Part shown: positions 20,896 to 32,283 of the stretch, piece after piece
Numbering within the stretch: position 1 is the stretch's first letter
Layout: the number at the start of each line of letters is the position of its first letter
Origin: Chaetoderma sp. LZ-2023a
Taxonomy: Eukaryota > Mollusca > Caudofoveata > Chaetodermatida > Chaetodermatidae
Reading direction: 5' to 3'
DNA length: 64,000 bases
NCBI GenBank assembly: GCA_034401795.1
Contig: CM067374.1
Span: forward strand, 135,190,135 to 135,254,134
Position numbers and translations under genes: made by a program
The notes under the pieces: model-generated
Databases searched by the model: none
Told to the model about the DNA's origin: nothing
The model's input: only the letters and a program-made list of their open reading frames with translations

Positions 20896-21633
20896 AGATG
20901 GAGCCAATATTTTCTCACTAGACAGGTCTTGCTGATCACGTGGATGTGTACGATGTTGATGCTGCCAAGGTTAAGGAAAGCGACGGCAAGTCGTTCACCC
21001 TACTACGCCCTCCAAAACGTTCTCTCAACATCAGTGTTGATGGTGTATAACTATTGACTGACCTAAAGGATGTCTCCAAGGAGCGTCTGGTCGAGACATG
21101 GATGGCAGCAAGTTCGTGCTTCGCTACGATTTCCAGAAGAAGTGATACATTCTCGAGCCTCTGATTGAGGTATCTGAGACGAAGCTGGCAGACATCGACG
21201 CCCTGGATGCTGACCTCAGCTTCCGGCTGGTCACCGTAACTGTGAACCATGGCCCACCGATGACAAATCAAGATCTACTGTTGACCATGGTAAATTATCT
21301 ACAGATTATGTTCGGGAAGATTGAAGTATGGTATCACGCTGGCCCTGGAGGCAAGTGGCAACCATAGCTTCCGCTATGTATGTCCCAGCAGTTATTGACC
21401 ATCGAGTCACCACGCTCCCTACTGTTGTGAAAAAGGATGGCACTGTCCGAAAGCTTTATAACCGCGGGCCATCTTTCCTGACCTATATAGGGCAGGATGG
21501 CACAACCCTAGTCGCGATGGGTCATAGAGTTAGGGTCCTGGAGGAAGGCTCCTGCTGCGGCGCCCCTTTGATGGGCCAGAGGATGTTATTAATATTCAGG
21601 AGGCCATATTATTTTATTAATTATTTTAAATAA
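20896..21633 (+). pseudogene. hypothetical + strand gene, broken
   Basis: From about 20896 a + frame reads HVDVYDVDAAKVKESDGKSF, then LLRPPKRSLNISVDGV, a stop, and LLTDLKDVSKERLVETWM. It shifts frame near 21100 to YDFQKK, a stop and EPLIEVSETKLADIDALD..., and ends near FGKIEVWYHAGPGG at about 21355. A further open stretch (21379-21570) may continue it. The text is clearly protein-like with sparse breaks, but I recognise no family. It is divergent from the - strand genes and close to where the MITE cluster begins. Confidence 0.5.
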
Positions 21634-23040
21634 CCTTCTGTTGGCCTGCAAATGGACATTCCCTAGGAGCACTCCAGAGGCCAGTTTTGGACAGCTTGAC
21701 CATTAAAAGTGTTAAAGCTAATTTGACTGAGAATTGTCATTGCTAGAAACATTGCAAACTATCGAGTCACGATATCATGACAACAACTCGTTCAACTCTC
21801 CAGCTCAGATACAATATACTGTGACTCCCAATGATATAACATTGTAGGTCTGTCTGTCGGTTAACTTCTTATCAAAATACTTTCAAACCATTCAGCTGTC
21901 CTTATCTTTGCTTTGTAAGTGAAAGCTTGGCTTCCTGGGATGAAACAGTTAAGCTAATGGTCAAGAAAATCAAAAGATTGCTTATCAAATGTTCTTTTGC
22001 AGGCAAAGAGAGGATTATTTTCGAGAATTTGGCATTTTAATGACTGACTCCGTTTTCGATCCAGGCATTCTAGTGGTTAATTCTCAAAAATAGTCCTCTT
22101 TTTAGCCTGTAAATGTACATTCCTCAAGGCCACTGACCACTGTAGAGCCTGATTTCGGCCGGCTTGCCCGGCAAAGGATTAACTAAAGACTTGATCTATG
22201 CCTGAATCAGTCAGTGCTCAGACATGTGTATATAGATCATTTTATTTTTGTTAAAGAGTGTACAGTTACATACCATATATAATGAATACACTATGAGCTG
22301 TCTATTACTTTGTCACAAGTTGTAAAATATAGACCACGAGTGATAGGACAACGTAAATCAGATTATCCAGCTTGTCTATTAGAACTAATCCCGCAATGTC
22401 ATCATTTTAGCAGCTCTCGATTATCAGAATAATGTTATGTAGTCTTACCCTTTTACGGGCAAGAAAATCAAAACATTTGCTTATTGAAAGTCCATTTGCA
22501 GACCAGGGGCATGCTATTTTTGAAACTTTACCACTGGAATGACTGGCTCGATTATCGTCTTATTTTGGTTTGCAAATAGGTATTCATCAAGACCACTGGA
22601 AAGGCCGGATTTGGCCAGATTGACCATTAACCCTTTCCTGACGAAGCCGGCCAAAACCGGCCTCTGCAGTGGTCTTGAAGAATTTCCATTTGCAGGTCAA
22701 GTGAAGACTATTTTTGAAAATGTACCCCTGGAATGATTGGCTCGGTAACCAAAATAGATTGACGCTTCTATTTTAATAAATTACAGCTACAGACTTAGTA
22801 ATTTTCGATTTAGCTGAACAAGAATGTCATGTACAGTCACATATCCCACAATACCTGGCGAGTTAAACCTTTACTCGTCAAGATTTGTTTAACAAAAATA
22901 TTTTGTGTTGAAAAAGTTCCCATTCGCAGGCTAAGAAGTCTATTTTAGAGTGTTCCATTCCAGTGTTAAGTTCCCAAAGATGGTTTTCTCTTGGCCTGCA
23001 AATCGACATTGCTCAAGAGCACTGCAAAGGAGGGGTGTGG
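21588..23040. mobile_element. cluster of TTAA-type MITE copies (family M2)
   Basis: At least four degenerate copies or halves are visible by the shared strings GGCCTGCAAATGGACATT(C/T), GAC(C/T)ACTG(C/G)A(G/A)AGGCC, TT(G/T)ACCATTAA and GGAATGA(C/T)TGGCTCG. They lie near 21640-21715, 22000-22190, 22440-22740 and 22880-23030. No coding capacity is evident. Better-preserved copies elsewhere in the window (for example 40118-40558) show the complete structure. Confidence 0.8.
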
Positions 23041-23216
23041 TGGGTGGGATGCGGGGCTTGAAATAAGTCACATATATACACAAGTATATTGCAAGTGTGA
23101 TATCTATCCGACTCAGTTTGTGCTGATTTAACGAATAGTTACATTACCCAATTAAACCTAGAAAACTTAAATTTGCCTTATTACCCATTTGCAGACCGAA
23201 AGAAGACTAAATCTTA

Positions 23217-23328
23217 TGGTCAGTCAGCCAGCCAGCCCATCAGTCAGTCAGTCAGTCAGTCAGTCAGTCCGTCCGTCCGTCCGTCCGTCCGTCCGTCCGT
23301 CCGCCTGTCCGTCCGTCCGTCCGTCCGT

Positions 23329-23360
<32 letters not shown>

Positions 23361-23404
23361 CAGTCAGTCAGTCAGTCAGTCAGTCAGTCAGTCAGTCAGT
23401 CAGG

Positions 23405-23438
<34 letters not shown>

Positions 23439-23513
23439 ACTAATCAGAGCCAGCCAGCCAGCTAGCCAGCTAGCCAGCCAGCAAGTCAGCCAGCCGACCA
23501 ACCAACCAACCAA

Positions 23514-23563
<50 letters not shown>

Positions 23564-23678
23564 AGCCAGCCAGCCAGGCAGAACCAGCCAGTCAGCCAAC
23601 CAACCAGTCAGTCAGCCAGTCAGCTAGGCATCTAGGTAGCTAGGTAGCTAGCCAGCTAGCCAGCCAGTCAGTCGGTCA
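23217..23678. repeat. (GTCA)n/(GTCC)n/(GCCA)n tetranucleotide array
   Basis: A 460-bp array made of homogeneous blocks of GTCA, GTCC, GTCA and GCCA units with a few CTAG-type variants near the end. The Ser-Gln/Ser-Val frames across it are artefacts of the repeat. The identical unit type recurs on the other strand at 52.5 kb, again beside the repeat family at 23.69-24.2 kb. Confidence 0.97.
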
Positions 23679-23689
23679 CAGAATCTTAT

Positions 23690-24200
23690 TCTGGACTGTC
23701 GCTTCATATACATATACAGTAAACAAACGTGGGGAAAAGTTTGCCTGTGGATTCCTGAAGATATCTGATAAATTTGGTGTCAAACGGTCACGGTCAATGC
23801 CCCTGCGACCAGATTAAAACGAGTATTTTTTAAAACGATGTACCTGAAAGACATCATATTGGTCAATAACTCTGGTTAACTGGAGAGATCTTAAGCAGAC
23901 TTTGGTGGGCTTAGGGTGCTCGTGGGGTCCTGAGAGCTGAAGATGTGTGATAAATTTGGGGGTGAAAAGATCAACGGTCAAGGCCATATGGTGACCCGAT
24001 AAAAATTATTATATTGCCAACCATGTGCATAAAAGACACATTTGTCATGCATTGTAGGCTTATGTAAGGTATGTAGCTTAACAGAAGCAGGCCAGTGTAA
24101 CCTACTTTCCACGCTTCGTCCGCAGCTATCAAGATCCTATCAATCTTGATTTTAAAGGTGAACCAAGTTCGGTTGAAACAAGACAACGAGTTAATGAGTT
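23690..24200. repeat. dispersed modular repeat (family D), copy 1
   Basis: Repeating modules contain 'GATAAATTTGG(G)G', 'GGTCA(A)GG', 'AAAGACAC/ATTTGTC' and 'GGTGACCCGATAAAAAT'. They match the modules at 52.1-52.5 kb and 54.93-55.44 kb on comparison by eye. No coding capacity is seen. Confidence 0.6.
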
Positions 24201-24621
24201 GTCTTTTAAAGCAGAATTTGATGAATGGATGGATGGATGGATGGTCTCCATGGCATATTTGCTCAGTTGGCCTTTCATCCCACTGGTGTGCTCATAGTTT
24301 TCAAACAGCTTGTCAGCGTGGCTGATGAGATTGATATATGAGAACATTTCGGGGATGTAAGGATAATAGCGACAACATGAATGCTCGCAAACACCGATAG
24401 ATAATTTACACTATTCACGTCATTGTGTAGATCAATGTAGATCCACGCACGCACGCACGCACGCACACACGCACGCACTCACACACATGACTTCATAAAT
24501 TTTTGTCTAGTTCACAGTGTACTTAATTTAGGGATACATATGTAAATAAAGATTATATAATAATCATCCATTTCGTCAATAAATCCCCCTTATCTTATTT
24601 TCAAGGCAATAATACAGTAAA
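24201..24621. other. noncoding with short GGAT and GCAC runs
   Basis: Holds (GGAT)4-5 near 24222-24243 and a GCAC run near 24445-24475. I see no gene. Confidence 0.5.
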
Positions 24622-24718
24622 AATATTCACTAATTTGAAATTAATTTGACTGGAAGACGTTGCTGCATTAGGCAACAACGGCTTCCAGTCAAATTAATTT
24701 CAAAATATTGAACAGAAT
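24622..24718. mobile_element. MITE family M1 palindrome
   Basis: Inverted arms TTTGAAATTAATTTGACTGG and CCAGTCAAATTAATTTCAAA flank a short loop containing GTTGCTGCATTAGGCAACAA. This is the palindromic core of the family seen more completely at 31545-31990. Confidence 0.88.
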
Positions 24719-24741
24719 AAGTTTTAAAGAAGTTACTTTTT

Positions 24742-24960
24742 CAGGGGTTTGTCGGTGAAAGGGTTAATGATTAAGACTTCTAAATGTATGGCCATTTCCA
24801 GTACAAGAAGACTATTTTTAGAAAATTTAGCACTGGAATGACTGGCTTTTTATCGTCAAGAATTCTACAGAGAACAGTTTTGACGAGCTTGGTCATAAAG
24901 GGTTTAACACGCTTAATGTGTCCATTCGGGCATGAAGACGCACCTTTAACAAAGAAGACG
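24742..24960. mobile_element. M2 MITE fragment
   Basis: The strings AAGAAGACTATTTTTAGAAA, CACTGGAATGACTGGC and GACGAGCTTGGTCATAAAGG show a degenerate M2 copy. Confidence 0.65.
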
Positions 24961-25597
24961 TTTCGGGTGTAAAATGGGATTTCTCAGTTTGTATATTATA
25001 CGACGTAATTAATCCGAAAAATAGCAGATTGTCATAGTTTGCAGATTTAGCAAGATGTTTTAAAACGTTTTCCCTTTTGAACTAGATTTCAAATATGTTA
25101 TTCATATACGTAAAATGTACGATGACTAAATTTATATCTTTCATTGCCCACCACAAAATTGTGTACAGTTGTATGCCCAAGATCTATGGGTCTATCATGG
25201 AAAATAATTTATCTGTCTATGTATAAAATAACAAAATCATAACAATACCCAAATATACATTTTTTATTCAGTTTGTAATTAATATAGTATACATGCACAG
25301 CAGTATATTAGAAAGAGAAAGTGAATCAGCTACTTTAGATATAGCATCTTACAGCTTGGACAATTAACACATCATGGCCTTAAAATCTGCAAAGACATAC
25401 ATGAGAATCAATCATATCAATTAGTGAATTGTGAGCACTGAGTGTTTATACAATATTTGGCACAATTTTGGAAATAAAAATCATAGAATGTCTGGCATTT
25501 ACTGTGCCATATGTGCAGAGCCGGATTAAGCCTATTTGGGGCCCATGGCTAGTTGGTTGTGGGTGCCCTTATCGGGTGGGCCAGTGAGGGGGATGTG
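24961..25597. other. A/T-rich noncoding
   Basis: No gene seen. The last ~90 bp (AGCCGGATTAAGCCTATTTGGGGCCC...) is G-rich and leads into a trinucleotide array through GGCCAGTGAGGGGGATGTGTA. Confidence 0.5.
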
Positions 25598-25830
<233 letters not shown>

Positions 25831-26272
25831 ATGCAGCGCGGACCGACTGGATGGGTACTGACCGTCCTAGTAAAGCTGGGTACGGAACAGCCACTTCGGA
25901 TTCGCTCCAAGCACGCCCCCTGGGTAGGATAGTACGCCTACATAAGCCCTATGAGAGGGTCTTGTTAAAATCTAGTCTGATAAAACGCGTGGTACGCATG
26001 CGCGCGCGTCAGAGCTTCCCTGACAACATGTCACGGGATTGGTAGCGAGTGCATGCCAGTAATGTAACGAGTGGGTACTCATAAAACCCTTTAATTACTC
26101 CGTTCTCGTTGTTCTTGGTAGCGATCAGGACCAGAATAAAACGAGCTTTCCAGGTCTGTTAACCATTTCAAAGTCGGCTCAGAGATGGCTGAGTTATCTA
26201 CGGAAAACCCACTTGAATTATGTTCAAACTATTACTTTTGACGTCGTAACCACGTGTATGCGTGAAAAGATC
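25831..26272. other. noncoding flank of a promoter-like array
   Basis: No convincing frame. It contains CGCGTGGTACGCATGCGCGCGCG (purine-pyrimidine alternating) near 25985-26010. Confidence 0.4.
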
Positions 26273-26289
26273 TAGAATGTTCTAGAACA
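26273..26289 (+). promoter_or_regulatory. perfect heat-shock element
   Basis: TAGAATGTTCTAGAACA contains three alternating 5-bp nGAAn/nTTCn units with exact spacing, the consensus HSF-binding site. It lies about 92-108 bp upstream of a TATA box. Confidence 0.7.
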
Positions 26290-26320
26290 TGGCAAATGCG
26301 TCACTGATCTATCTGCACGC

Positions 26321-26387
26321 TGATTGGCTATTGCTCGGCCGCTGATTGGCTGAGGCATCTGCCTCTGACGTCACAAGTAGTATAAAT
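26321..26387 (+). promoter_or_regulatory. promoter array: two ATTGG boxes, CRE and TATA
   Basis: TGATTGGCT at 26321 and CTGATTGGCTG at 26342 are inverted CCAAT boxes. TGACGTCA at 26366-26373 is a full CRE/ATF site. TATAAATGGGG begins at 26381. With the upstream HSE this is a textbook inducible polymerase II promoter. No recognisable coding sequence follows on +, so it may drive a spliced or noncoding transcript or be a solo LTR or element promoter. Confidence 0.65.
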
Positions 26388-27249
26388 GGGGTGAAAGACC
26401 AAGAATCAGTAGCATCGCCGGGGTGGAATCCGGCCCGGGCAGGACCTCTGCACCATCAGGAGGACGGATGTAACCTGCTGACCTACCAGTGATTCTCACT
26501 TCTACCGGTGTCTTACGGAACCCAGCACATCCGCGGTAGTAGGACGTCCTCGGCTTCCACCAGTTTTTGTATACTCCCGGACGGCCCTCCGAGAGTAATA
26601 AACTAATTTAAAATTAGACCTTCCACATCCGAACTTTCCTAACACAACTTCTGCGGGAGGGGCCGTGCGGGCCCGGTATGTAATTCTATGGAATGTAGAA
26701 CTACGGTGATTCTTAGTGGATAACTTGCCGGATCTGCCAACCACGCTGAAAGGTGGGCTTCAATCTCCGCACTGTATGTCGTGTGTGTTTTAATTAACTT
26801 TTTGACCACAGACTGCTGGACTTTGCTAGGTGCGCCGCAAGAGCTATGCGACGCATCCCGCACCGTGTGCCAATATATGTAACTGCCTAAATATTATAAA
26901 CAGCCCTCTCTGTTAATGGGCACACTTCAACTTTATTATTTCCGTCGCCGGACGGATAACTTTCTCAACTTCCGTATAAATTATATACTAGTTGCTATGA
27001 CTATCTAATGGGCATCTCTTCACTGCTCTGTTTCACTGTCCTGAGTATGTACCGTGTCTACCCTGTCTGGAGAAGTCAGCTTGCGAAATCAACCGGCGGA
27101 AACCAGTTGCGGAAATCGCCAGCGGAAATCTCTCCAGCTCCAGAGAAAGTGTCGACTCGCGCTATGAACATGTTCGTGCCTCGATTTCAGTAACATAGTA
27201 GCCTGTTCCGTACCGATGACTATTAGGTACTGAAGTAACTATGCTATTG
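26388..27249. other. putative transcript or LTR body, no gene recognised
   Basis: Downstream of the TATA box are GC-rich sequence and AATAAAC (near 26600) as a possible poly(A) signal. Only short frames on both strands appear and nothing is recognisable. TACCGATGACTATTAGGTAC near 27213 is echoed at about 27651, on the other side of the LINE fragment. Confidence 0.4.
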
Positions 27250-27620
27250 TACATCTAATTCTTCTTCTTCTTTTCGATCGCTGGTATCACACTTGGAGAG
27301 CCGTTCTCAAGATGAAATCTGTGGTTTTCTGCAGTTCTTCCACAGGCCCATAGAGCTTTTCAAGAAAAGAGGTTGACAAAGGCCAGATCTCTTCTCTCAG
27401 CAGCTGATACGTACTCCAACATTGAAGTATGTGCTCTGTGGTCTGTTTTGCTTCTCCACAAGGACAAGCGGGCGATGTCGTAAGGTGGAACCGCCTGTAC
27501 ATGTGTTGGTTTAGTCTGTTGTGTCCAGTTCTGAGATGAAAAATGGTCACTTGCTCTGGCCTCGAGAGATAATGATAGGCATCTTCTGATTGAGGTGTTC
27601 TATAGAGTGACTTGTACAGC
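27250..27620 (-). pseudogene. LINE (Jockey/RTE-like) ORF2 3' end fragment
   Basis: The - strand frame from about 27620 to the stop at 27287 contains EQVTIFHLRTGHNRLNQHMY, then CPCGEAKQTTEHILQCWSTY and EKLYGPVEELQKT. This is the C-terminal CCHC-like tail found at the end of many invertebrate non-LTR retrotransposon polyproteins. A GAAGAAGAAGAA run on - (forward 27259-27271) follows the stop, as a LINE 3' tail. The fragment is 5'-truncated, the usual LINE outcome. Confidence 0.85.
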
Positions 27621-28296
27621 TAATTATTATTATTATTTCCGTATTTTGTACCGATGAGTAATAGGTACCTTCCCGGTCTTAGGACCGCAATTTATAATGT
27701 CTTTATTACTGTGAATATTATTATTGTTTACTGTGGTGCTCTCAACTAGCCGCACCATCTAAGTTTATCAGTCTATGATACTTAGTTACTTAATTTAATT
27801 ACAATCTATTCATTGCATTGGTTAGTTGTATATGGCAGATAGCCATCCAGTTGATATGTTTTGCTTAATTATAGAAAACTTTGGACCGCAGTACGCTAGG
27901 AGATACCATACAGCAGCATTTATATACGCATCACTTATTCCCGCCATCATCAACTTTACACTGAGGTTGCTGACCGTGCTCTAATTGTTTGAGCCCGGCA
28001 TGTTACCGACTAAACCCTACTATTCAGCTCGATAGGATAGGGACAATTTCTTCGTTTAGAGACATATAGTGTACGCCTCTTTTCTGGTTGTTGCGGTAAT
28101 GTAGCCCCGCACTCCGTAAAGGTTGTGTCAAATTGGCCATATATATATATCAAGTTATTGTCTCTTCCCACGATCCACCAACCTTATGGCTTTATAATTG
28201 TTTGGATTCCACATCAGCACGTTGATCTGAACCAACCCTGGGAAACTATCGGAGGTTTCCGAGCGGTGATGGTTAAAGTGCTGATTTACACACACT
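27621..28296. other. noncoding A/T-rich
   Basis: No gene seen. It begins with a TTA run (27621-27636) and the TACCGATGAGTAATAGGTAC echo. Confidence 0.45.
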
Positions 28297-28373
28297 TCCC
28301 CACCCCACCCACCCCCCCACCCCCACCCCCACCCCCACCCCCCACCCCCCCCCCCCACCCCCACCCCACCCCG
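28297..28373. repeat. (CCCCA)n low-complexity tract
   Basis: A C-rich strand with CCCCA and poly-C runs; the G-rich complement could form G-quadruplexes. Confidence 0.9.
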
Positions 28374-28569
28374 TATCTTCGGATACTTGTTAGTTAGATA
28401 CCCTTGCCAATGTAGGAAGCACTGCGAAAACATATAGTTATAATTATGAGATAGTGAGTTTATTCACCGGCCCACAGTGCATATTTGGGCATATTGGAAT
28501 TTAACCCTGACGACAGGTCAACTGTTAGATCGGTAGAACGCGGTGACGGACGAGATGCGGATCTCCATC
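28374..28569. other. noncoding, no feature seen
   Basis: Nothing recognised. Confidence 0.4.
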
Positions 28570-29681
28570 CAATTCGTTGGAGTATCTGGATGAAGCGTTG
28601 AAGCTCGTCACGCCCTCACGGGAAGGATGCTCGCGATGGATATCCGTCTCTCCACACCCACCATAAAGACATGTTAGTGATCAAATTTGCTTGTATGAAA
28701 TGGAGCCATTGTCCAGGTAATGTTTTATGTGGTTGCGGGGCAGGGTAGCCGGATTTTCATCGAATTCGGATGCCTTGTGTCGTAACATGTGCGCATGCTG
28801 TCCTTTGAGGTAGATGCTATTCTAAAGCGACCTACGGAAAGCTGAGCGTCTGCGCCCATTGGACAATCATATCTAAAGATAGGTAGGAATGCCTGCCACT
28901 TGCGGCCAAAGCTAGTTTCCGTTTCTAACAACTAATTCGTAGGTTAGACTGTAGTAGAAGGCCCGCATAAATAAAGCGGTATCTACCAATACAGTATCTT
29001 TGGAAACTACATAAGACAGTGACCTGGGAGTTCTTCGGAAATCGTTCATCTCGTCTTCACGGAAACCAGCATTCAACACCTTAGCAGTAGCTTCACTAGG
29101 ATATTTCAGCACTTAGCATTTTCTGTTGAACAAAAGAGTGGCCCTTTTTGTCAGCTCTTTTCTTCCGCTTCGGCGTTGAAGGCATTTTCCTGTGACGGAG
29201 ACCCGCGTAAGGCACTTTCCTCTCGCAACAACAATATTTTCTTTGCATGTGTTAGGGGCATATTAGCTTAGTGACTTCGTTGCGGATGCGTCTCTTGCGG
29301 GGATACCTCTACGGATTCAAGATTCTGCGTGGTACCGACTTACTGTCAAACGATTCACCTTGTTTGCATAGTATTTATTAACATTTCTACTGTTTAATTA
29401 CAAAGTTATTCCATAACCCTAAATTGGTATGGAGAGGCATACCAGTGATACTAATAGTTGGGATGAGACCGTGTGGTTCTTGGCAGCAATGGTCGCACGG
29501 CCCCACTGGATCATCCTTGTTCCACCGGCTCTAGAAGTCGGTCTTTGTATTTCACAGAGGGACGTCATATGGGATCCGCAACCCCGAGATACGCAGCTAA
29601 CCAGCCCTCCCAGTCATCGTGCACTTGCGGTGCGATGGGCAGAAATCTATTGGCGGACCAGTCCGTAGCCCCGCGAGCTAC
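28570..29681 (+). repeat. repeat 'R', copy 2
   Basis: Collinear with 6950-8208; anchors are listed under copy 1. The conserved ATGTTAGTGATCAAATTTGC lies near 28670 and the second ATG at 29429-29431. The unit ends at CCCCGCGAGCTACA and passes directly into a trinucleotide array. The PC4-like reading frame of copy 1 and its promoter are absent or unrecognisable here, so this copy is truncated or diverged at its 5' end. Confidence 0.75.
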
Positions 29682-29690
29682 ACTACTACA

Positions 29691-29741
<51 letters not shown>

Positions 29742-29754
29742 GCTACTGCTACTA

Positions 29755-29819
<65 letters not shown>

Positions 29820-29846
29820 ACTGCCACTGCTACTGCTACTGCTACT
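29681..29846. repeat. (ACT)n/(CTG)n trinucleotide array
   Basis: CTA units, then about 18 CTG units, then mixed CTA/CTG. It starts exactly at the end of repeat R copy 2. Confidence 0.97.
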
Positions 29847-29884
29847 ATCTTGCGAGTGCGAGCGAGGCCCAGTGAGGGGATGTG

Positions 29885-29949
<65 letters not shown>

Positions 29950-29960
29950 GTAGTAGTAGT
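29885..29960. repeat. (CTA)n array ending in (GTA)n
   Basis: CTA units run to ACTAGTAGTAGT, where the strand polarity of the repeat flips, making a small inverted repeat. The lead-in CCCAGTGAGGGGATGTGTA matches that at 25580-25597. Confidence 0.97.
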
Positions 29961-30124
29961 ATCTTGCGAGTGCCTAGTGAGTTAGCGGGAGAAATCTCAG
30001 AAACGCAAAAAGTAAAATATCTGGAATGTACACAATCAATTCCAGTCAATTCGTAATTCGTGTGGTTGTGAGACGGGGTTTTGAAAGCTCGTTCGGTGAA
30101 AGATGATTTTTGTTCTCTGGATGC

Positions 30125-30200
30125 TCGTCAAGTGGTAGAGCACTCACCTCCCAAACGCTAAGTGGAAGGTGCCACAGAATTGACATGGATTGAACCCTAC
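30125..30200 (+). mobile_element. tRNA-derived SINE head
   Basis: An A-box-like AGTGGTAGAGCACTCACC (about 30131) and B-box-like GGATTGAACCC (30187) are spaced as in a tRNA gene, with tRNA-like stems. It is not a functional tRNA, because the anticodon arm is irregular. It is probably the head of a SINE whose body follows. Confidence 0.6.
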
Positions 30201-31263
30201 TTAGGTCGAAAATTGGCAAAGGTAAAAATTACATTCCAGATGATGAATGGGCTATATTCTAGTGTCAGTGCGCCGTTAATTACAGGGTTCATCAAACTAA
30301 TGCTTGACAATTATAAAAAAAAAAGACTGCTGCTGCTATATATATATTTCGTAAAAGATGTCCAATGTGGCCAATGAAAGAGAATGGGAGACACACAATG
30401 TTTAATTTATTAAAGTGATAATCAGTATAAGACTAAAGAGACTAGCACAAGCCAGCAGGGAATCGGGCTGCTTTAAGCTAAAACAGTTTATGTTATTGTC
30501 ATTACTGGAGGGATCTGTCACTCCTGTATATGACGTCATAATCAATTACATCACACGTTGGCTGACATCACAATTAAAATGCGTAATTAAAGACTATCTA
30601 GGCCCGTCATGAACATTGAATAGTCCATCAAGTGTACGAATTGGATGTCATTACTATTTAATAAACATTCTGTTGGATATTTTGAAACTCATTTGACTGG
30701 GCCCTCTTTCTGCCACAGGTATTTGATTGTGATGCGACTGACTCCAGCTAAGAAAAGGAGTATTTTGATTATGACGTCAGATACTGGACAGATCAAATAG
30801 CTCTATAAGCTATTGCATTACTGGCTTTCAACGTGATCTATCGTGCCAATATATTATACTAACTAAAAGACCATTACAGACAACCGAAACGCGCTAAGCA
30901 ATTTGAGAACAAGTTGACCGAAAATTGTTGCTGCCAATGTTTCAGTCAAATTTTGTCTTGGACCGTATGACGAGTAGGATAGTCTAGTTTTATAACAATC
31001 GGACGGATTGATAATAAATATAATTATGATTGTACTGATAAATATGCAAATAATGTTTCAATTAAAGAAAATAAACACAAAATGTACCGTAAATGAAACT
31101 TTCTATATACCACTCATCTCCCAAGCTTCATGTGTATTTCATGAATGGTTAATACTGATTATTATTGTGAAAATTTAATAACGATCACAGTAATATTGCA
31201 TAAGTTAACCCTTTAATCCCTGGATTCACAGCATCTCAATTTCAAAGTGAACATACATGAAAG
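30201..31263. other. noncoding with M1 fragments
   Basis: Holds an M1 half-palindrome at 30660-30712 (GAAACTCATTTGACTGGGCC) and CRE-like TATGACGTCA motifs near 30528 and 30769. No gene is seen. Confidence 0.55.
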
Positions 31264-31361
31264 CTGTTGCATATCTTAAAACTAATTTGACAGGAACCTG
31301 TTATTGCCACAGCCACAGGCACAGCTTCTAGTTAAATTAGTTTTAAAATATGCAACAGAAT
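31264..31361. mobile_element. M1 palindrome copy
   Basis: Arms GTTGCATATCTTAAAACTAA and TTAGTTTTAAAATATGCAAC flank a loop with GCCACAGCCACAGGC. Confidence 0.88.
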
Positions 31362-31544
31362 CGTTATTGCATTGCGCATGATTTTTCGTTGTTTTGCCTT
31401 TCGGGTTTAAAAAGGTTAAAGAATGCAGGAAATGGCTTATCAGAATGTCCAGTTTTCAAAATCTTCATGGGCGGAACAATGATATACATATCAGAACGAA
31501 AGATAGCATGACAAAACCTCTTGCTGTACCTGGGAGGTGAATGG

Positions 31545-31990
31545 ACCTTTCCATTTTAGCCATGCCCCGCCCACATCTAGCAACGCTCCGCCCACGACTC
31601 GCTCATGTTGGGATCGATCGATCGATCTATGAACTCACTGCCTAACAATTTCTAGAAAACTGTACAGGTAAGATGTTGAATATTTTGAAACTAATTTGAC
31701 TGGGTGATCTTGCCATGGCAACAACAGCGCCCAGTCAAATTAGTTTCAAAATATTCAACAGTATGTTTATTAAATAATTTAAACATACAATTCTTACAAC
31801 GTGTCGGACTTTCAAGAGTTAAAGCCGGTCCGTATAGAATCATTTATGACGTAATGATTATGACGTCATCTTACAGAGATTTCCGCAGATCTTACATTAA
31901 TCTAGGCTATGTAAAGTAGATATGATAGTGGTCAGTCATTAATCTAGGCTATGCGCATTAGATATATGACGTCATACTCATTTCATTTTT
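31545..31990 (+). mobile_element. MITE family M1, fairly complete copy
   Basis: From left it holds GCCATGCCCCGCCCACATCT, then CTCCGCCCACGACTCG, ATCGATCGATCGATC, CTAGAAAACTGTACAGGTAA and the 90-bp palindrome (31673-31765: TTGAATATTTTGAAACTAAT... and complement). A/T-rich sequence and three TGACGT(C/A)A sites (31848-31966) follow. The same order is found at 35845-36570, 45040-45440 and, inverted, at 49737-50060 and 53815-54000. There is no coding capacity. Confidence 0.85.
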
Positions 31991-32283
31991 CACTTACCAA
32001 TAATTACTTTTACACTATTTAAAAAATGAACATTCCGTCAGTTGTCATAGTAACAATATTTCATGAAATAAAACAGTGGCCTTTTAGATTTGTCAGATCG
32101 CATCTACACTACCTATTTTACCCGCAAATTGTTCTATTATTATCAATTTATCAGTCACAACAATGCATATTTTTAGCAGGTGACAATATTGGTGAACATT
32201 TGACCTGAGTAAAAACTGATTTGCATATAAAGCCATACCAATGTATTTATTTTTTGTTTTACAAACCCTCTTAAATGTGACCG
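31991..32283. other. A/T-rich noncoding
   Basis: Nothing recognised apart from short frames. Confidence 0.4.

Noticed and set aside
20936-21271. 111-codon - ORF
   Set aside because: The + strand gives more coherent protein text with matching breaks; the - frame is its shadow.
23173-23565. 130-codon Ser/Gln/Pro-rich frame
   Set aside because: A translation of the tetranucleotide array.
26502-26863. Two - strand ORFs of 74-80 codons
   Set aside because: GC-rich chance frames under a promoter-like region; composition is not convincing and there is no family.
30125-30200. tRNA gene
   Set aside because: A and B boxes are present but the anticodon stem and acceptor pairing are irregular; better read as a SINE head.
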